NCBI GenBank assembly: GCA_044227705.1
Contig: JBGAWE010000135.1
Span: forward strand, 1-12,317
Length of the DNA stretch: 12,317 nucleotides
Origin: JANOQP01 sp044227705
GTDB taxonomy: Bacteria > Bacteroidota > Bacteroidia > Chitinophagales > Saprospiraceae
Reading direction: 5' to 3'
In this document: piece after piece, positions 1-6,250 of the stretch
How positions within the stretch are numbered: the first letter of the stretch is position 1
Layout: each line of letters starts with the position of its first letter
The notes under the pieces: generated by a model
The model's input: the letters and a program-made list of their open reading frames with translations, nothing else
The model's database searches: none
What the model was told of the DNA's origin: nothing
Made by a program: the position numbers and the translations under genes

Positions 1-724
1 AGTCGAGCGGTGAAGGGGCCGAGCGCGCCGCCCATTCGTCGGCGATGAACTCGTGCACCTCCCGCAACGAGCGTCGGAAGGCGTAAATGAGCGGGTTGAA
101 CCACTGCAGAAGGGTCATCGCCTCCATCGCGAGCACATCGAGGCTGTGCCAGCCGCGGACGTGGGCGAGTTCGTGGGCGAGCATCAAACGGCGCGAGGCG
201 TCGGTGCCGGGCTTGTCCTTTTCCCAAAAGACGTGGCTGAAAAAGGAGGCGACCGGCAGGCCCCGCCTGTCGGCGGGCGAGCCTTCCAGGTCGGCGGGCA
301 AGAAGTCGGGCGGCCCGGCCCCGAGGCTTTGGGAGCGGCTTCCCTTCAACATCTTGAAAAGCCCGAAAAACGACCGCACAACCCGCGCCCCGAGCAGCAA
401 AAAACCCACGAAATAGGCCGCCCAAAGCAAATCGCCGAGGCTGACCTGCCAGCCGATCGCCACCGGGGCGTCGAGCTTTGGGGTGAAACCAGAGGGCAAC
501 TGCTGAGCCTGCTCGACGAGCGCGGGCAGGATGCCGCGCTCGTCGGCAGCCGTCCTTTTTTCATGAAAAAAGGTCAGGTCGAGCGCGGGCAGCGCGAGCG
601 AGGCGGCAGCCGCGACGAGCAAAAAGGCCCTGTTCCAATGGAAAAAGGTCAGTTTCCGCAAGAAAACCTGGTAGAAACCGTGCAGAGCGGCGAGGCAGAG
701 GGCGGATTCGAGGAGGTATCTCAT
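1..724 (-). CDS. BlaR1/MecR1-type M56 membrane metalloprotease (3' end beyond window)
   Basis: This is the N-terminal 241 codons of an M56-family integral membrane zinc protease, cut by the left edge. In BlaR1/MecR1 systems such proteins sense an envelope signal and trigger inactivation of the partner BlaI-type repressor. Visible features are hydrophobic segments near residues 3-22, 33-50 and 95-115, a PVASFFSHVFW stretch matching the conserved loop before the active site, the zinc motif HELAH (184-188), and a downstream HEFIAD with the likely third ligand Glu225. The NPLIYAFRRSLREVHEF block between them is typical of M56. The ATG at 724-722 overlaps the repressor's TGA (ATGA at 724-721), so the two are probably translationally coupled. 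The C-terminal part is not visible, so whether it has a penicillin-binding sensor domain cannot be told; many Bacteroidota M56 proteins lack one. Family assignment is secure, the ligand unknown. Confidence 0.93.
   Translation of the reverse strand, partial: MRYLLESALCLAALHGFYQVFLRKLTFFHWNRAFLLVAAAASLALPALDLTFFHEKRTAADERGILPALVEQAQQLPSGFTPKLDAPVAIGWQVSLGDLLWAAYFVGFLLLGARVVRSFFGLFKMLKGSRSQSLGAGPPDFLPADLEGSPADRRGLPVASFFSHVFWEKDKPGTDASRRLMLAHELAHVRGWHSLDVLAMEAMTLLQWFNPLIYAFRRSLREVHEFIADEWAARSAPSPLD
554..573. repeat. 20-bp perfect palindrome inside the M56 protease gene
   Basis: CCTTTTTTCA followed directly by TGAAAAAAGG is its own reverse complement over 20 bp. It encodes the FFHEK segment after the second hydrophobic helix, so it may be coincidence, but it could serve as an internal protein-binding site. 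Confidence 0.6.
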
Positions 725-1098
725 GGCCCGGGCTTCTTGTCGAGCTTTTCCTTGATGGAGCCGAGGAGGTGGTTGATGTCGTCCACGCTGACCTCCTCCT
801 CCTTGACGAAATAGGATAGCAGCGCCGCCGCCGAGCCGCCGAAATAGTGGTCGACGAAGCGCCTCGCCGCCGCCGAGCGGCTGTCCTCCCTTTTCAGGAT
901 GGGGAAATATTGGTGCGAACCGGCGATGGTCTCGTGGCCGACCAGCCCCATCGCCTCCAGCTTCCGGACGACCGACGAGACGGTGTTGTACGGCGGCCGA
1001 GGCTCGGCCATCTGGGCGAGGACGTCGTTGACGAAGGCCTTTTCAAGCCGCCAGAGGATGGCCATGACCTCTTCCTCCTTGTGGTTGAGCTTTTTCAT
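721..1098 (-). CDS. BlaI/MecI/CopY-family winged-helix repressor
   Basis: The 125-residue protein has the usual length for a BlaI/MecI-type repressor (Penicillinase_R family). These act as dimers: an N-terminal winged helix binds dyad operators, and a helical C-terminus dimerises. Visible family hallmarks are the opening LNHKEEEVMAILW, the recognition-helix region PPYNTVSSVVRKLEAMGLV (about 35-53), then a wing with GSHQYFPILKRED, and a Glu/Lys-rich helical end (about 80-125). It starts with ATG at 1098-1096 inside an ATGA overlap with the lipoprotein stop codon and ends in an ATGA overlap with the M56 protease gene. Adjacency to an M56 protease is the classic arrangement in which proteolysis relieves repression. 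The tandem dyads at 1784-1817 are the probable binding sites, which would make the operon autoregulated. Family is certain; the regulated stimulus is inferred and need not be a beta-lactam. Confidence 0.95.
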   Translation of the reverse strand: MKKLNHKEEEVMAILWRLEKAFVNDVLAQMAEPRPPYNTVSSVVRKLEAMGLVGHETIAGSHQYFPILKREDSRSAAARRFVDHYFGGSAAALLSYFVKEEEVSVDDINHLLGSIKEKLDKKPGP

Positions 1099-1745
1099 AA
1101 TCCGATGTTGAGCGATTTGATCGTGGAAAAATCGAGTTGGCCGACCGGAAGGCCTTCCGAACGCTGGTAGGCCGTGAGCGCGGATTGGAATCCGGGCGAT
1201 GTCGCGCCACCCGACGCGGGAGCGGGGAACCCCTTCGCCGTCAGCGCCGCAACGACCCGGCCGATCAGTTCGGGCGTGACCTGTTCGGGGCAGAGAACGG
1301 CGGTTTTTTGGGCGAAACCGCCCTTTTTCTCCAGTTTTTCAATCGAAACGGGTTCGTATCGGAAGCCCCGATGCCCCGAGGTGTCGTCGACGACGCACAC
1401 CGTTCGGAACACGGCGGGCCGCTCGACGAGGCACATCTGGTTGCCGCCGCCGGGTGCGGGTTTCCTCTGCCAGCTGCTCGAGGCGGGCCTGACCTCGATT
1501 TTTTCCTCGTGCCAGCGCAGCGTCGCGTCGCTGCCGTCGGGGGTTGGCAGTCGAAAAGTCGTTACCGAATACTGGTCTGGGACCAAGCAGTTTGCGAAGC
1601 ACTGGCCGTTCTCGCGAAAAGCCTCAGCGGCGGCGGAACGGTGGCGGCTGGTGCCGTCGGCTTCGTAGTAAACCGGTGTGTTTTTCGCCGTGCAGCCGCA
1701 AAGGATGGCGGCGAGGAGGATGGTCTTGTCCCTAAAAATTGCCAT
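1095..1745 (-). CDS. Putative Cys-rich lipoprotein with peptidoglycan-binding-like C-terminus
   Basis: The 216-residue protein is the first gene of the operon with the BlaI-like repressor and M56 protease. The N-terminus MAIFRDKTILLAAILCGC is a short charged/hydrophobic leader ending in a lipobox-like LCGC, so lipidation at Cys18 is likely. The mature part has cysteines near residues 49, 53, 104, 116 and 151. The GQCFANCLVPDQY segment (about 47-59) resembles a CxxxC-PDxY motif I recall from Bacteroidota envelope proteins with peptidoglycan-binding or OmpA-like domains; that comparison is from memory. The last about 60 residues end in FQSALTAYQRSEGLPVGQLD followed by FSTIKSLNI, which looks like a PG_binding_1 repeat. 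The start is the ATG at 1745, about 22 nt from the predicted transcription start. An envelope role is inferred; no enzymatic motif is visible. Confidence 0.8.
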   Translation of the reverse strand: MAIFRDKTILLAAILCGCTAKNTPVYYEADGTSRHRSAAAEAFRENGQCFANCLVPDQYSVTTFRLPTPDGSDATLRWHEEKIEVRPASSSWQRKPAPGGGNQMCLVERPAVFRTVCVVDDTSGHRGFRYEPVSIEKLEKKGGFAQKTAVLCPEQVTPELIGRVVAALTAKGFPAPASGGATSPGFQSALTAYQRSEGLPVGQLDFSTIKSLNIGL

Positions 1746-1774
1746 GACGTGGAGCCTTGGGTTTTTCGATGGGA

Positions 1775-1804
1775 CAAAGGTGTAACTAAGTTTTAGTTGT
1801 TCAA
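1775..1804 (-). promoter_or_regulatory. Predicted promoter of the lipoprotein-repressor-protease operon
   Basis: On the minus strand CACCTTTG (1782-1775) matches the Bacteroidota -7 consensus TANNTTTG at five of six fixed bases. A TTG at 1804-1802 lies 19 bp upstream as the -33 element. The predicted transcript starts about 20-25 nt before the ATG at 1745. One operator dyad lies between the two elements and the other overlaps the -33 element, the expected geometry for repression by occlusion. Confidence 0.5.
1784..1798. promoter_or_regulatory. Candidate BlaI-type operator O1 (promoter-proximal)
   Basis: A perfect 6+6 bp dyad, AACTAA-GTT-TTAGTT, lies between the predicted -33 and -7 elements of the operon. 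Its arms are identical to those of the neighbouring dyad at 1803-1817. Assignment to the BlaI-like repressor is inferred from position and symmetry; these proteins bind dyads as dimers. Confidence 0.62.
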
Positions 1805-1817
1805 CTAAAGCTTAGTT
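1803..1817. promoter_or_regulatory. Candidate BlaI-type operator O2 (promoter-distal)
   Basis: A perfect dyad, AACTAA-AGC-TTAGTT, with its centre 19 bp from that of O1, close to two helical turns, which would let two dimers bind the same DNA face. It overlaps the predicted -33 TTG. A further half-site-like ATAGTT occurs at 1831-1836. O1 and O2 together also form a larger inverted repeat (16-bp arms, 2-bp centre, one mismatch). Confidence 0.62.
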
Positions 1818-1853
1818 TTTTGACGAAAAAATAGTTGTTTGATTGTCAACGGC

Positions 1854-2525
1854 TCACCAGCCGATTTTCCGCCGGTTCCTGTTCCAATAAAAATAGAGCA
1901 AGGCCCCGAACACCGCCCCGCCGACGTGCGCGAAGTGCGCCACGCCCGCCCCGCTGCCGCTGATGCCGCTGTACAGGTCGATGCCCGCCAAGAGGAGTAC
2001 GAAGTACTTCGCCTTCATCGGGATGGGCGGGAAGAGGAGCTGGATGACGTTGTTGGGGAAGAGCAGCCCGTAGCCCGCCAGCAGCCCATAGATGGCTCCC
2101 GAGGCGCCGAGCATCGGCACGTCGCGGATCTGCGCGGCCTCCTCCGGCGTGGCGTGGGCGATCTCCCAGCCCGTCGCGCCCATGTGCAGCAGCCATGCTC
2201 CGAGTCCGCAGGTCAGGTAAAAAAAAAGATAGCGGCGCGGCCCCCAGACCATCTCGACCATCGTACCGAACATGTAGAGCGAGAACATATTGAAGGCCAG
2301 GTGCGTCAGACCGCCGTGCATGAACATGTGCGTCGCAATCTGCCACGGCCGGAAGAACTCGCTCGTCGGGTAAAAGGAGGCCAGCCAGTAGCGGCCCCAA
2401 TCGACCGTCTCGACGCCGCCGACGGTGCCGAAGGTCGGGTCGCGCATCAGCACGAGGGTGGCGAAGTAGATGAGCACGTTGAGTATGAGGAGGTGCCTCG
2501 TCACGCCCTGCAAGGGTGGCATCAT
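1854..2525 (-). CDS. Rhomboid-family intramembrane serine protease
   Basis: The 223-residue polytopic membrane protein is a rhomboid protease, which cleaves substrates inside the lipid bilayer with a Ser-His dyad. All hallmarks are present: HGGLTHLAFN (70-79) matches the H-x4-H-x3-N motif of transmembrane helix 2, with His75 and Asn79 likely forming the oxyanion hole; GASGAIYG carries the nucleophile Ser142; AHVGGAVFG carries the general base His200. The WxxR-like loop position reads WGPRRY (94-99). Length and about six hydrophobic segments fit the basic six-helix form without extra domains. It starts 48 bp after mutL stops and probably shares its transcript; from memory, a rhomboid next to mutL is a recurring Bacteroidota order. 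A run of nine T in the coding strand (2219-2227) lies in the LFFY segment. Substrate unknown. Confidence 0.95.
   Translation of the reverse strand: MMPPLQGVTRHLLILNVLIYFATLVLMRDPTFGTVGGVETVDWGRYWLASFYPTSEFFRPWQIATHMFMHGGLTHLAFNMFSLYMFGTMVEMVWGPRRYLFFYLTCGLGAWLLHMGATGWEIAHATPEEAAQIRDVPMLGASGAIYGLLAGYGLLFPNNVIQLLFPPIPMKAKYFVLLLAGIDLYSGISGSGAGVAHFAHVGGAVFGALLYFYWNRNRRKIGW
2219..2227 (-). repeat. Nine-base T homopolymer within the rhomboid gene
   Basis: A run of nine A on the plus strand (nine T in the coding strand) spans the Leu-Phe-Phe-Tyr codons of a rhomboid membrane helix. It stands out in GC-rich DNA and is a possible slippage site. Confidence 0.6.
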
Positions 2526-2573
2526 GGTCGTCAGGTTTGAAATTTTCTTTGTAAAAAGTTGGCTTTCAATGGT

Positions 2574-4586
2574 TTACCCGCCCTCCGAGAACCGTCTGCG
2601 GATTTCGTCCAGCTCGTAGGTGATGAACGTCGGCTTCCCCGCCGGGCTGCTGAACGGTGCCTCGCAGGCAAAGAGCTGGTCGATGAGCTGCTGCATCTCC
2701 GCCACCGAGAGCGGCTGCCCGCGCTTCACCGCCGCCGAGCGGGCCATCGAGCGGGCGATGTTCTCGCGCGAGCCGAGCGAGAGGGCGTGGTTCTCTTTGA
2801 ACTGGCCGAGCAGTTTGTCTATCAAAATCTGCTCGTCCTGCCCCGAGGCGAGGTCGGCCGGCACGCCGCGCACGATGAACGCGTCGCGCCCGAACTCCTC
2901 GATGTCAAAACCGAGCTGGTTGATTTCGGGCAGGATGTCGCGCAGGAGCCGGCCGTCGGCGACCGAGAAGTTGAGCGTCTTCGGGAAGAGCGCCTGCTGC
3001 GTCCCGACCGCCTGCCCGTCGAGGGCGAGCATGTACTTTTCAAAAAGGATGCGCTCGCTTGCCGCCTGCTGGTCGATGAGCAGGAAGCCCGACCGCAATT
3101 GGCTCAAGATGAACTGCCCGTGGACCTGGTAGGGGATTTTCGAGGCCTTCGAGAAGCTCCCCGTCTCGTCGTCGAGCGCGGGCGGCGGCTCCGCCTCGAA
3201 GCGGCTCTCGATGGTGACGGACTCCACAAAACCGCCCTCGCCGCCCCGGATGGGCCGTGCAAAATCCTCCGCCGGGCGGCTGGCGAGGAGCGTCTCGACG
3301 TCGGTTATCTCCTCGCCGTCGTCGGGGGGCGAGTCGGGCTGTTTTCGGTCGAAGAGGTCGAGGCCATCGTAGAGTTTTTGCCAGTTTTCGAGGTTGCCGC
3401 GCTCGTTTCGGCCGGAGGGCTGGGCGTGGCCTCGGTTTTCTCTTTCGGAATATTCGCCGGACGATTCGCGGCTGCGATTCTGGTTGATGAAATCCTCGAC
3501 GGTGAAGTTTTTCTCCGACGAAACGAATGACTGCGGCGCAGTGGCTGCAACGCTCGACAAACTGACCTCCTGGTCGAAGTCGAGCGACGGCACCACGGCG
3601 TGCGTCCCGAGCGCGTGGCGGACGGCGACCTTGAGGTAGTTGTAGACCAGCCGCTCGTCGTCGAACTTGATCTCCTGCTTCGTCGGGTGGACGTTCACGT
3701 CAATTCGGGACGGGTCGATTTCCAAAAAGACAACATAAAGCGGGTAGCTCTCCGGCGTGAGCAGGCCCTCGTAGGCCGCCATCATCGCGTGGTGGAGGTA
3801 GGCCGACTTGATGAACCTTTTGTTCACGAAAAAGAACTGCTCTCCGCGCGTCTTCTTGATGTGCTCGGGCTTGCCGACGAAGCCGTTGATGGTCAGTATG
3901 TCGGTGTCCTCGGCGACGGGGACGAGGTTCTTGTTCAAATTTTGCCCGAAAACGCCCACGATTCTTTGCCGCAGGTTGCCCGCCGGGAGGTGCATGATTT
4001 CCTGCCCGTTGTGCGAAAGGCTGAAGAAGAGGTCGGGGTGCGCCAGCGCGACGTGCTCGAACTCCTCGAGGATGTGCTTCATCTCGACCGGGTCGGCCTT
4101 GAGGAAGTTGCGCCGCGCCGGGACGTTGTAGAAAAGGTTCTTCACCGTGAAGCTCGTGCCCGCCGCCGTCTGGCAATGCTCCTGGAGCTGCACCCGCGAG
4201 TCCTCGATTTTGATGAGGGTGCCCAGTTCGTCGATTTGCCGCCGCGTGCGCAGCTCGACCTGCGCGACGGCCGCGATGCTGGCCAGCGCCTCGCCCCGGA
4301 AGCCCATCGTCTGGATGTTGAAAAGGTCCCGCGCCTCGCGGATTTTGCTCGTCGCGTGGCGCTCGAAGGCCATCCGCGCGTCGGTCTCCGACATTCCGCA
4401 GCCGTCGTCGATGACCTGGATCAGGGTTTTGCCAGCGTCTTTGATGACCAATTTGATGGAAGAGGCCCCGGCGTCGACCGAGTTTTCGAGCAACTCCTTC
4501 ACGACCGATGCCGGCCGCTGGACGACCTCGCCCGCTGCAATCTGGTTGGCGATGCTCTCGGGGAGGAGTTGGATGACGTCGGTCAT
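2574..4586 (-). CDS. mutL: DNA mismatch repair protein MutL
   Basis: The 670-residue MutL links mismatch recognition by MutS to downstream nicking and excision. The N-terminal GHKL ATPase is intact: KELLENSVDAGAS (30-42, catalytic Glu31 and Mg-binding Asn35), DDGCGM (60-65), HATSKI (77-82) and GFRGEALASI (95-104). A low-complexity acidic linker (about 370-450) leads to the C-terminal dimerisation domain. There the endonuclease motif DQHAx2Ex4E reads DQQAASERILFE (505-516), with Gln for His, and the later Cys/His metal motifs are replaced by ARSAAVK (about 615) and CEAPFSSPAGKPTF (641-654). The start chosen is the ATG before TDVIQLLPE; the reading frame stays open 101 codons upstream, but that extension overlaps pepA and resembles no MutL. 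It lies 53 bp after pepA, which may drive it together with a local promoter. Confidence 0.97.
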   Translation of the reverse strand: MTDVIQLLPESIANQIAAGEVVQRPASVVKELLENSVDAGASSIKLVIKDAGKTLIQVIDDGCGMSETDARMAFERHATSKIREARDLFNIQTMGFRGEALASIAAVAQVELRTRRQIDELGTLIKIEDSRVQLQEHCQTAAGTSFTVKNLFYNVPARRNFLKADPVEMKHILEEFEHVALAHPDLFFSLSHNGQEIMHLPAGNLRQRIVGVFGQNLNKNLVPVAEDTDILTINGFVGKPEHIKKTRGEQFFFVNKRFIKSAYLHHAMMAAYEGLLTPESYPLYVVFLEIDPSRIDVNVHPTKQEIKFDDERLVYNYLKVAVRHALGTHAVVPSLDFDQEVSLSSVAATAPQSFVSSEKNFTVEDFINQNRSRESSGEYSERENRGHAQPSGRNERGNLENWQKLYDGLDLFDRKQPDSPPDDGEEITDVETLLASRPAEDFARPIRGGEGGFVESVTIESRFEAEPPPALDDETGSFSKASKIPYQVHGQFILSQLRSGFLLIDQQAASERILFEKYMLALDGQAVGTQQALFPKTLNFSVADGRLLRDILPEINQLGFDIEEFGRDAFIVRGVPADLASGQDEQILIDKLLGQFKENHALSLGSRENIARSMARSAAVKRGQPLSVAEMQQLIDQLFACEAPFSSPAGKPTFITYELDEIRRRFSEGG

Positions 4587-4614
4587 GCGCGAATTTTGCG
4601 TAATGCTTCGGGGG

Positions 4615-4622
4615 CAAATGTA
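4615..4622 (-). promoter_or_regulatory. Possible mutL promoter (-7 element)
   Basis: TACATTTG on the minus strand is an exact match to the Bacteroidota -7 consensus TANNTTTG. It lies in the pepA-mutL gap, about 29 nt before the mutL ATG. I see no clear -33 TTTG at the right distance, so this may be weak, or mutL may rely mainly on read-through from pepA. Confidence 0.38.
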
Positions 4623-4639
4623 TGCAGCCGCTCGGCGTG

Positions 4640-6133
4640 TCAGCCATTGGCCGCCGCCTCCAAAAAGGAGGTGAGCAACCGAATCCCGAATCCCGTCGCC
4701 GAGCGGTCGGCGCTGAACTCGTTGGCCGTCATGGCCACGCCCGCGATGTCTAGGTGCGCCCATGCGGGGTGTTTTTCGGTGAAAACCTCGAGGAACTTGG
4801 CGGCATTGATTGCGTCGTGGATGGGCTTGCCGCTGAAGTTCTTCACATCGGCCACGTCGCTCTGGATGGTGTCGCTGAACGAGTCCCACATCGGCAGCCG
4901 CCAGAGCCGCTCGCCCGACCGCTCGCCCGCAGCGGTCAATTTTTCGCTCAGAGAATCATTCTGGGAAAACACCCCGGCAGCTTGCGAGCCGAGCGTCCGC
5001 ACGATGCTGCCGGTCAAGGTGGCGAGGTCGAGCATCACGTCCGGCGCAAAATTTTTGACCATGTAGCCCAATCCGTCGGCGAGGATGATTCGGCCTTCCG
5101 CATCAGTGTCAATCACTTCAATAGTCTTTCCCAAATAGGAGCCGACCACGTCGCCCGGCTTCGTGGCCTTCCCGTCGACCATGTTTTCCGTTGATGGCAC
5201 AATGCCAATCAGGTGAACCGGCAGCCGCAGTTTGGCCGCCATCTCCATCGCGCCAAACACGGCCGCCGCGCCGCCCATGTCGCTTTTCATCAGGTGCATG
5301 TTGTCGTTCGGCTTGATGGAGATGCCGCCCGTGTCGAAAGTGACCCCTTTTCCGACCAATCCGATTTTGGTCGCCGCGTCGGTCGGCTTGTATTCCATGA
5401 CGATGAAGGCCGGGTCGTTCGCGCTGCCGTCGTTGACGGAGAGAAGGGCTTTGAGGCCTTCCTTTTGACAATCTTCTTTGAGAAGGACTCTCGTCGAAAA
5501 GCCGTGCTTTTTGCCCGATTCGACGGCCCAGTTGGCGAGGTCGACGGGCAGTTTCTTGTTGCCCGGCGCGTTCAATAGGTCGAAGATTCGCTTCTGCGTC
5601 TGACCGAAAAGCTGGCCGCGACGGGCCGCCCGCTCGGCATTTTCAACCGAGTTTTCGGGGACGAAAAACCGGATTTCGGCCTCCTCGCCGAGCAGCACGA
5701 CGGCTTTTTTCTCCTCCGTTTTAAAAAGGGAAATGTCGTAAAGCCCAAGCTCCAACCCGTTGGCCACGGCCTCGGCGGCGAGCGCAACTTGTTCATTGTC
5801 AACAAATTGCCGCAGCTCGACGGACAGCGACGCGGGCAGCTTCGATTTGTTTTTGTGGCAAAAGCTCCGCGCCGCCGCGACGGCCTCGCCCATCTTCAAC
5901 TCCTTTCCGAGGCCGAGCAAAAAGATCCGGGCGGGCGACGACGGATTGCTCGAAAAGACGGGAATCGCCTCTTTCAAGTCTCCCCGAAAATCGGCCTGCA
6001 AGACCTCGGCCGGGCAGCCGACCATCGCGGCCACGTCGGCGAGGTTTTGGGCGAGCGCGTCGTCCTGCCGCAACGGGACGAGGAGGGCAGCGGAGCGGTT
6101 GTCGATGGGGCCGTGGTGGGCGTGGATTGTCAT
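4640..6133 (-). CDS. pepA: M17 leucyl aminopeptidase
   Basis: The 497-residue protein is a cytosolic leucyl aminopeptidase of family M17, a two-metal hexameric enzyme that removes N-terminal residues from peptides. The metal site is complete and in register with E. coli PepA at a constant offset of eight: Lys262 and Asp267 in GKGVTFDTGG, Asp285 in KSDMGGAA, and Asp344 and Glu346 in DTDAEGR, with catalytic Lys274 (SIKP) and Arg348. The N-terminal part (about 1-170) is the poorly conserved macro-like domain, the rest the catalytic domain, and the length is normal. The ATG at 6133 gives MTIHAHHG. The gene follows the recQ terminator and heads the pepA-mutL-rhomboid group. E. coli PepA also binds DNA at Xer sites; nothing here speaks for or against that. 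Confidence 0.96.
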   Translation of the reverse strand: MTIHAHHGPIDNRSAALLVPLRQDDALAQNLADVAAMVGCPAEVLQADFRGDLKEAIPVFSSNPSSPARIFLLGLGKELKMGEAVAAARSFCHKNKSKLPASLSVELRQFVDNEQVALAAEAVANGLELGLYDISLFKTEEKKAVVLLGEEAEIRFFVPENSVENAERAARRGQLFGQTQKRIFDLLNAPGNKKLPVDLANWAVESGKKHGFSTRVLLKEDCQKEGLKALLSVNDGSANDPAFIVMEYKPTDAATKIGLVGKGVTFDTGGISIKPNDNMHLMKSDMGGAAAVFGAMEMAAKLRLPVHLIGIVPSTENMVDGKATKPGDVVGSYLGKTIEVIDTDAEGRIILADGLGYMVKNFAPDVMLDLATLTGSIVRTLGSQAAGVFSQNDSLSEKLTAAGERSGERLWRLPMWDSFSDTIQSDVADVKNFSGKPIHDAINAAKFLEVFTEKHPAWAHLDIAGVAMTANEFSADRSATGFGIRLLTSFLEAAANG

Positions 6134-6189
6134 TTTCGGGAATACCTGTTTTGATGTTTTAGCGGAAAACCGTGCCGGTCTGGAAAATA

Positions 6190-6222
6190 AAGACCCGCCG
6201 ACGTTTCCCCTCGGCGGGTCTT
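6190..6222 (-). terminator. Intrinsic terminator downstream of recQ
   Basis: A perfect 12-bp inverted repeat (AAGACCCGCCGA / TCGGCGGGTCTT) encloses a 9-nt loop. On the minus strand it is followed by TATTTTCCA. It lies 29 nt past the recQ stop codon and before pepA, so it separates the two transcription units. Confidence 0.85.
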
Positions 6223-6250
6223 CAAGTGGTTGAAAATCAACGGTTTGGAA

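Noticed and set aside
1784..1817. The large inverted repeat as a terminator for the rhomboid gene
   Set aside because: The stem would be AT-rich with a 2-nt loop, and each half is itself a perfect dyad positioned on a promoter; tandem operators explain this better, though some hairpin formation is not excluded.
4587..4889. A 101-residue N-terminal extension of MutL
   Set aside because: The frame is open but lies over the end of pepA, has Arg/Gly/His-rich shadow composition, and MutL proteins begin close to the LLPESIANQIAAGEVV segment.
3600..5066. A 488-codon plus-strand open frame across mutL and pepA
   Set aside because: It spans two certain minus-strand genes and their gap, has shadow-like composition and no motif. 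The same reasoning removes the plus-strand frames at 53-814, 1839-2540 and 10479-12071.
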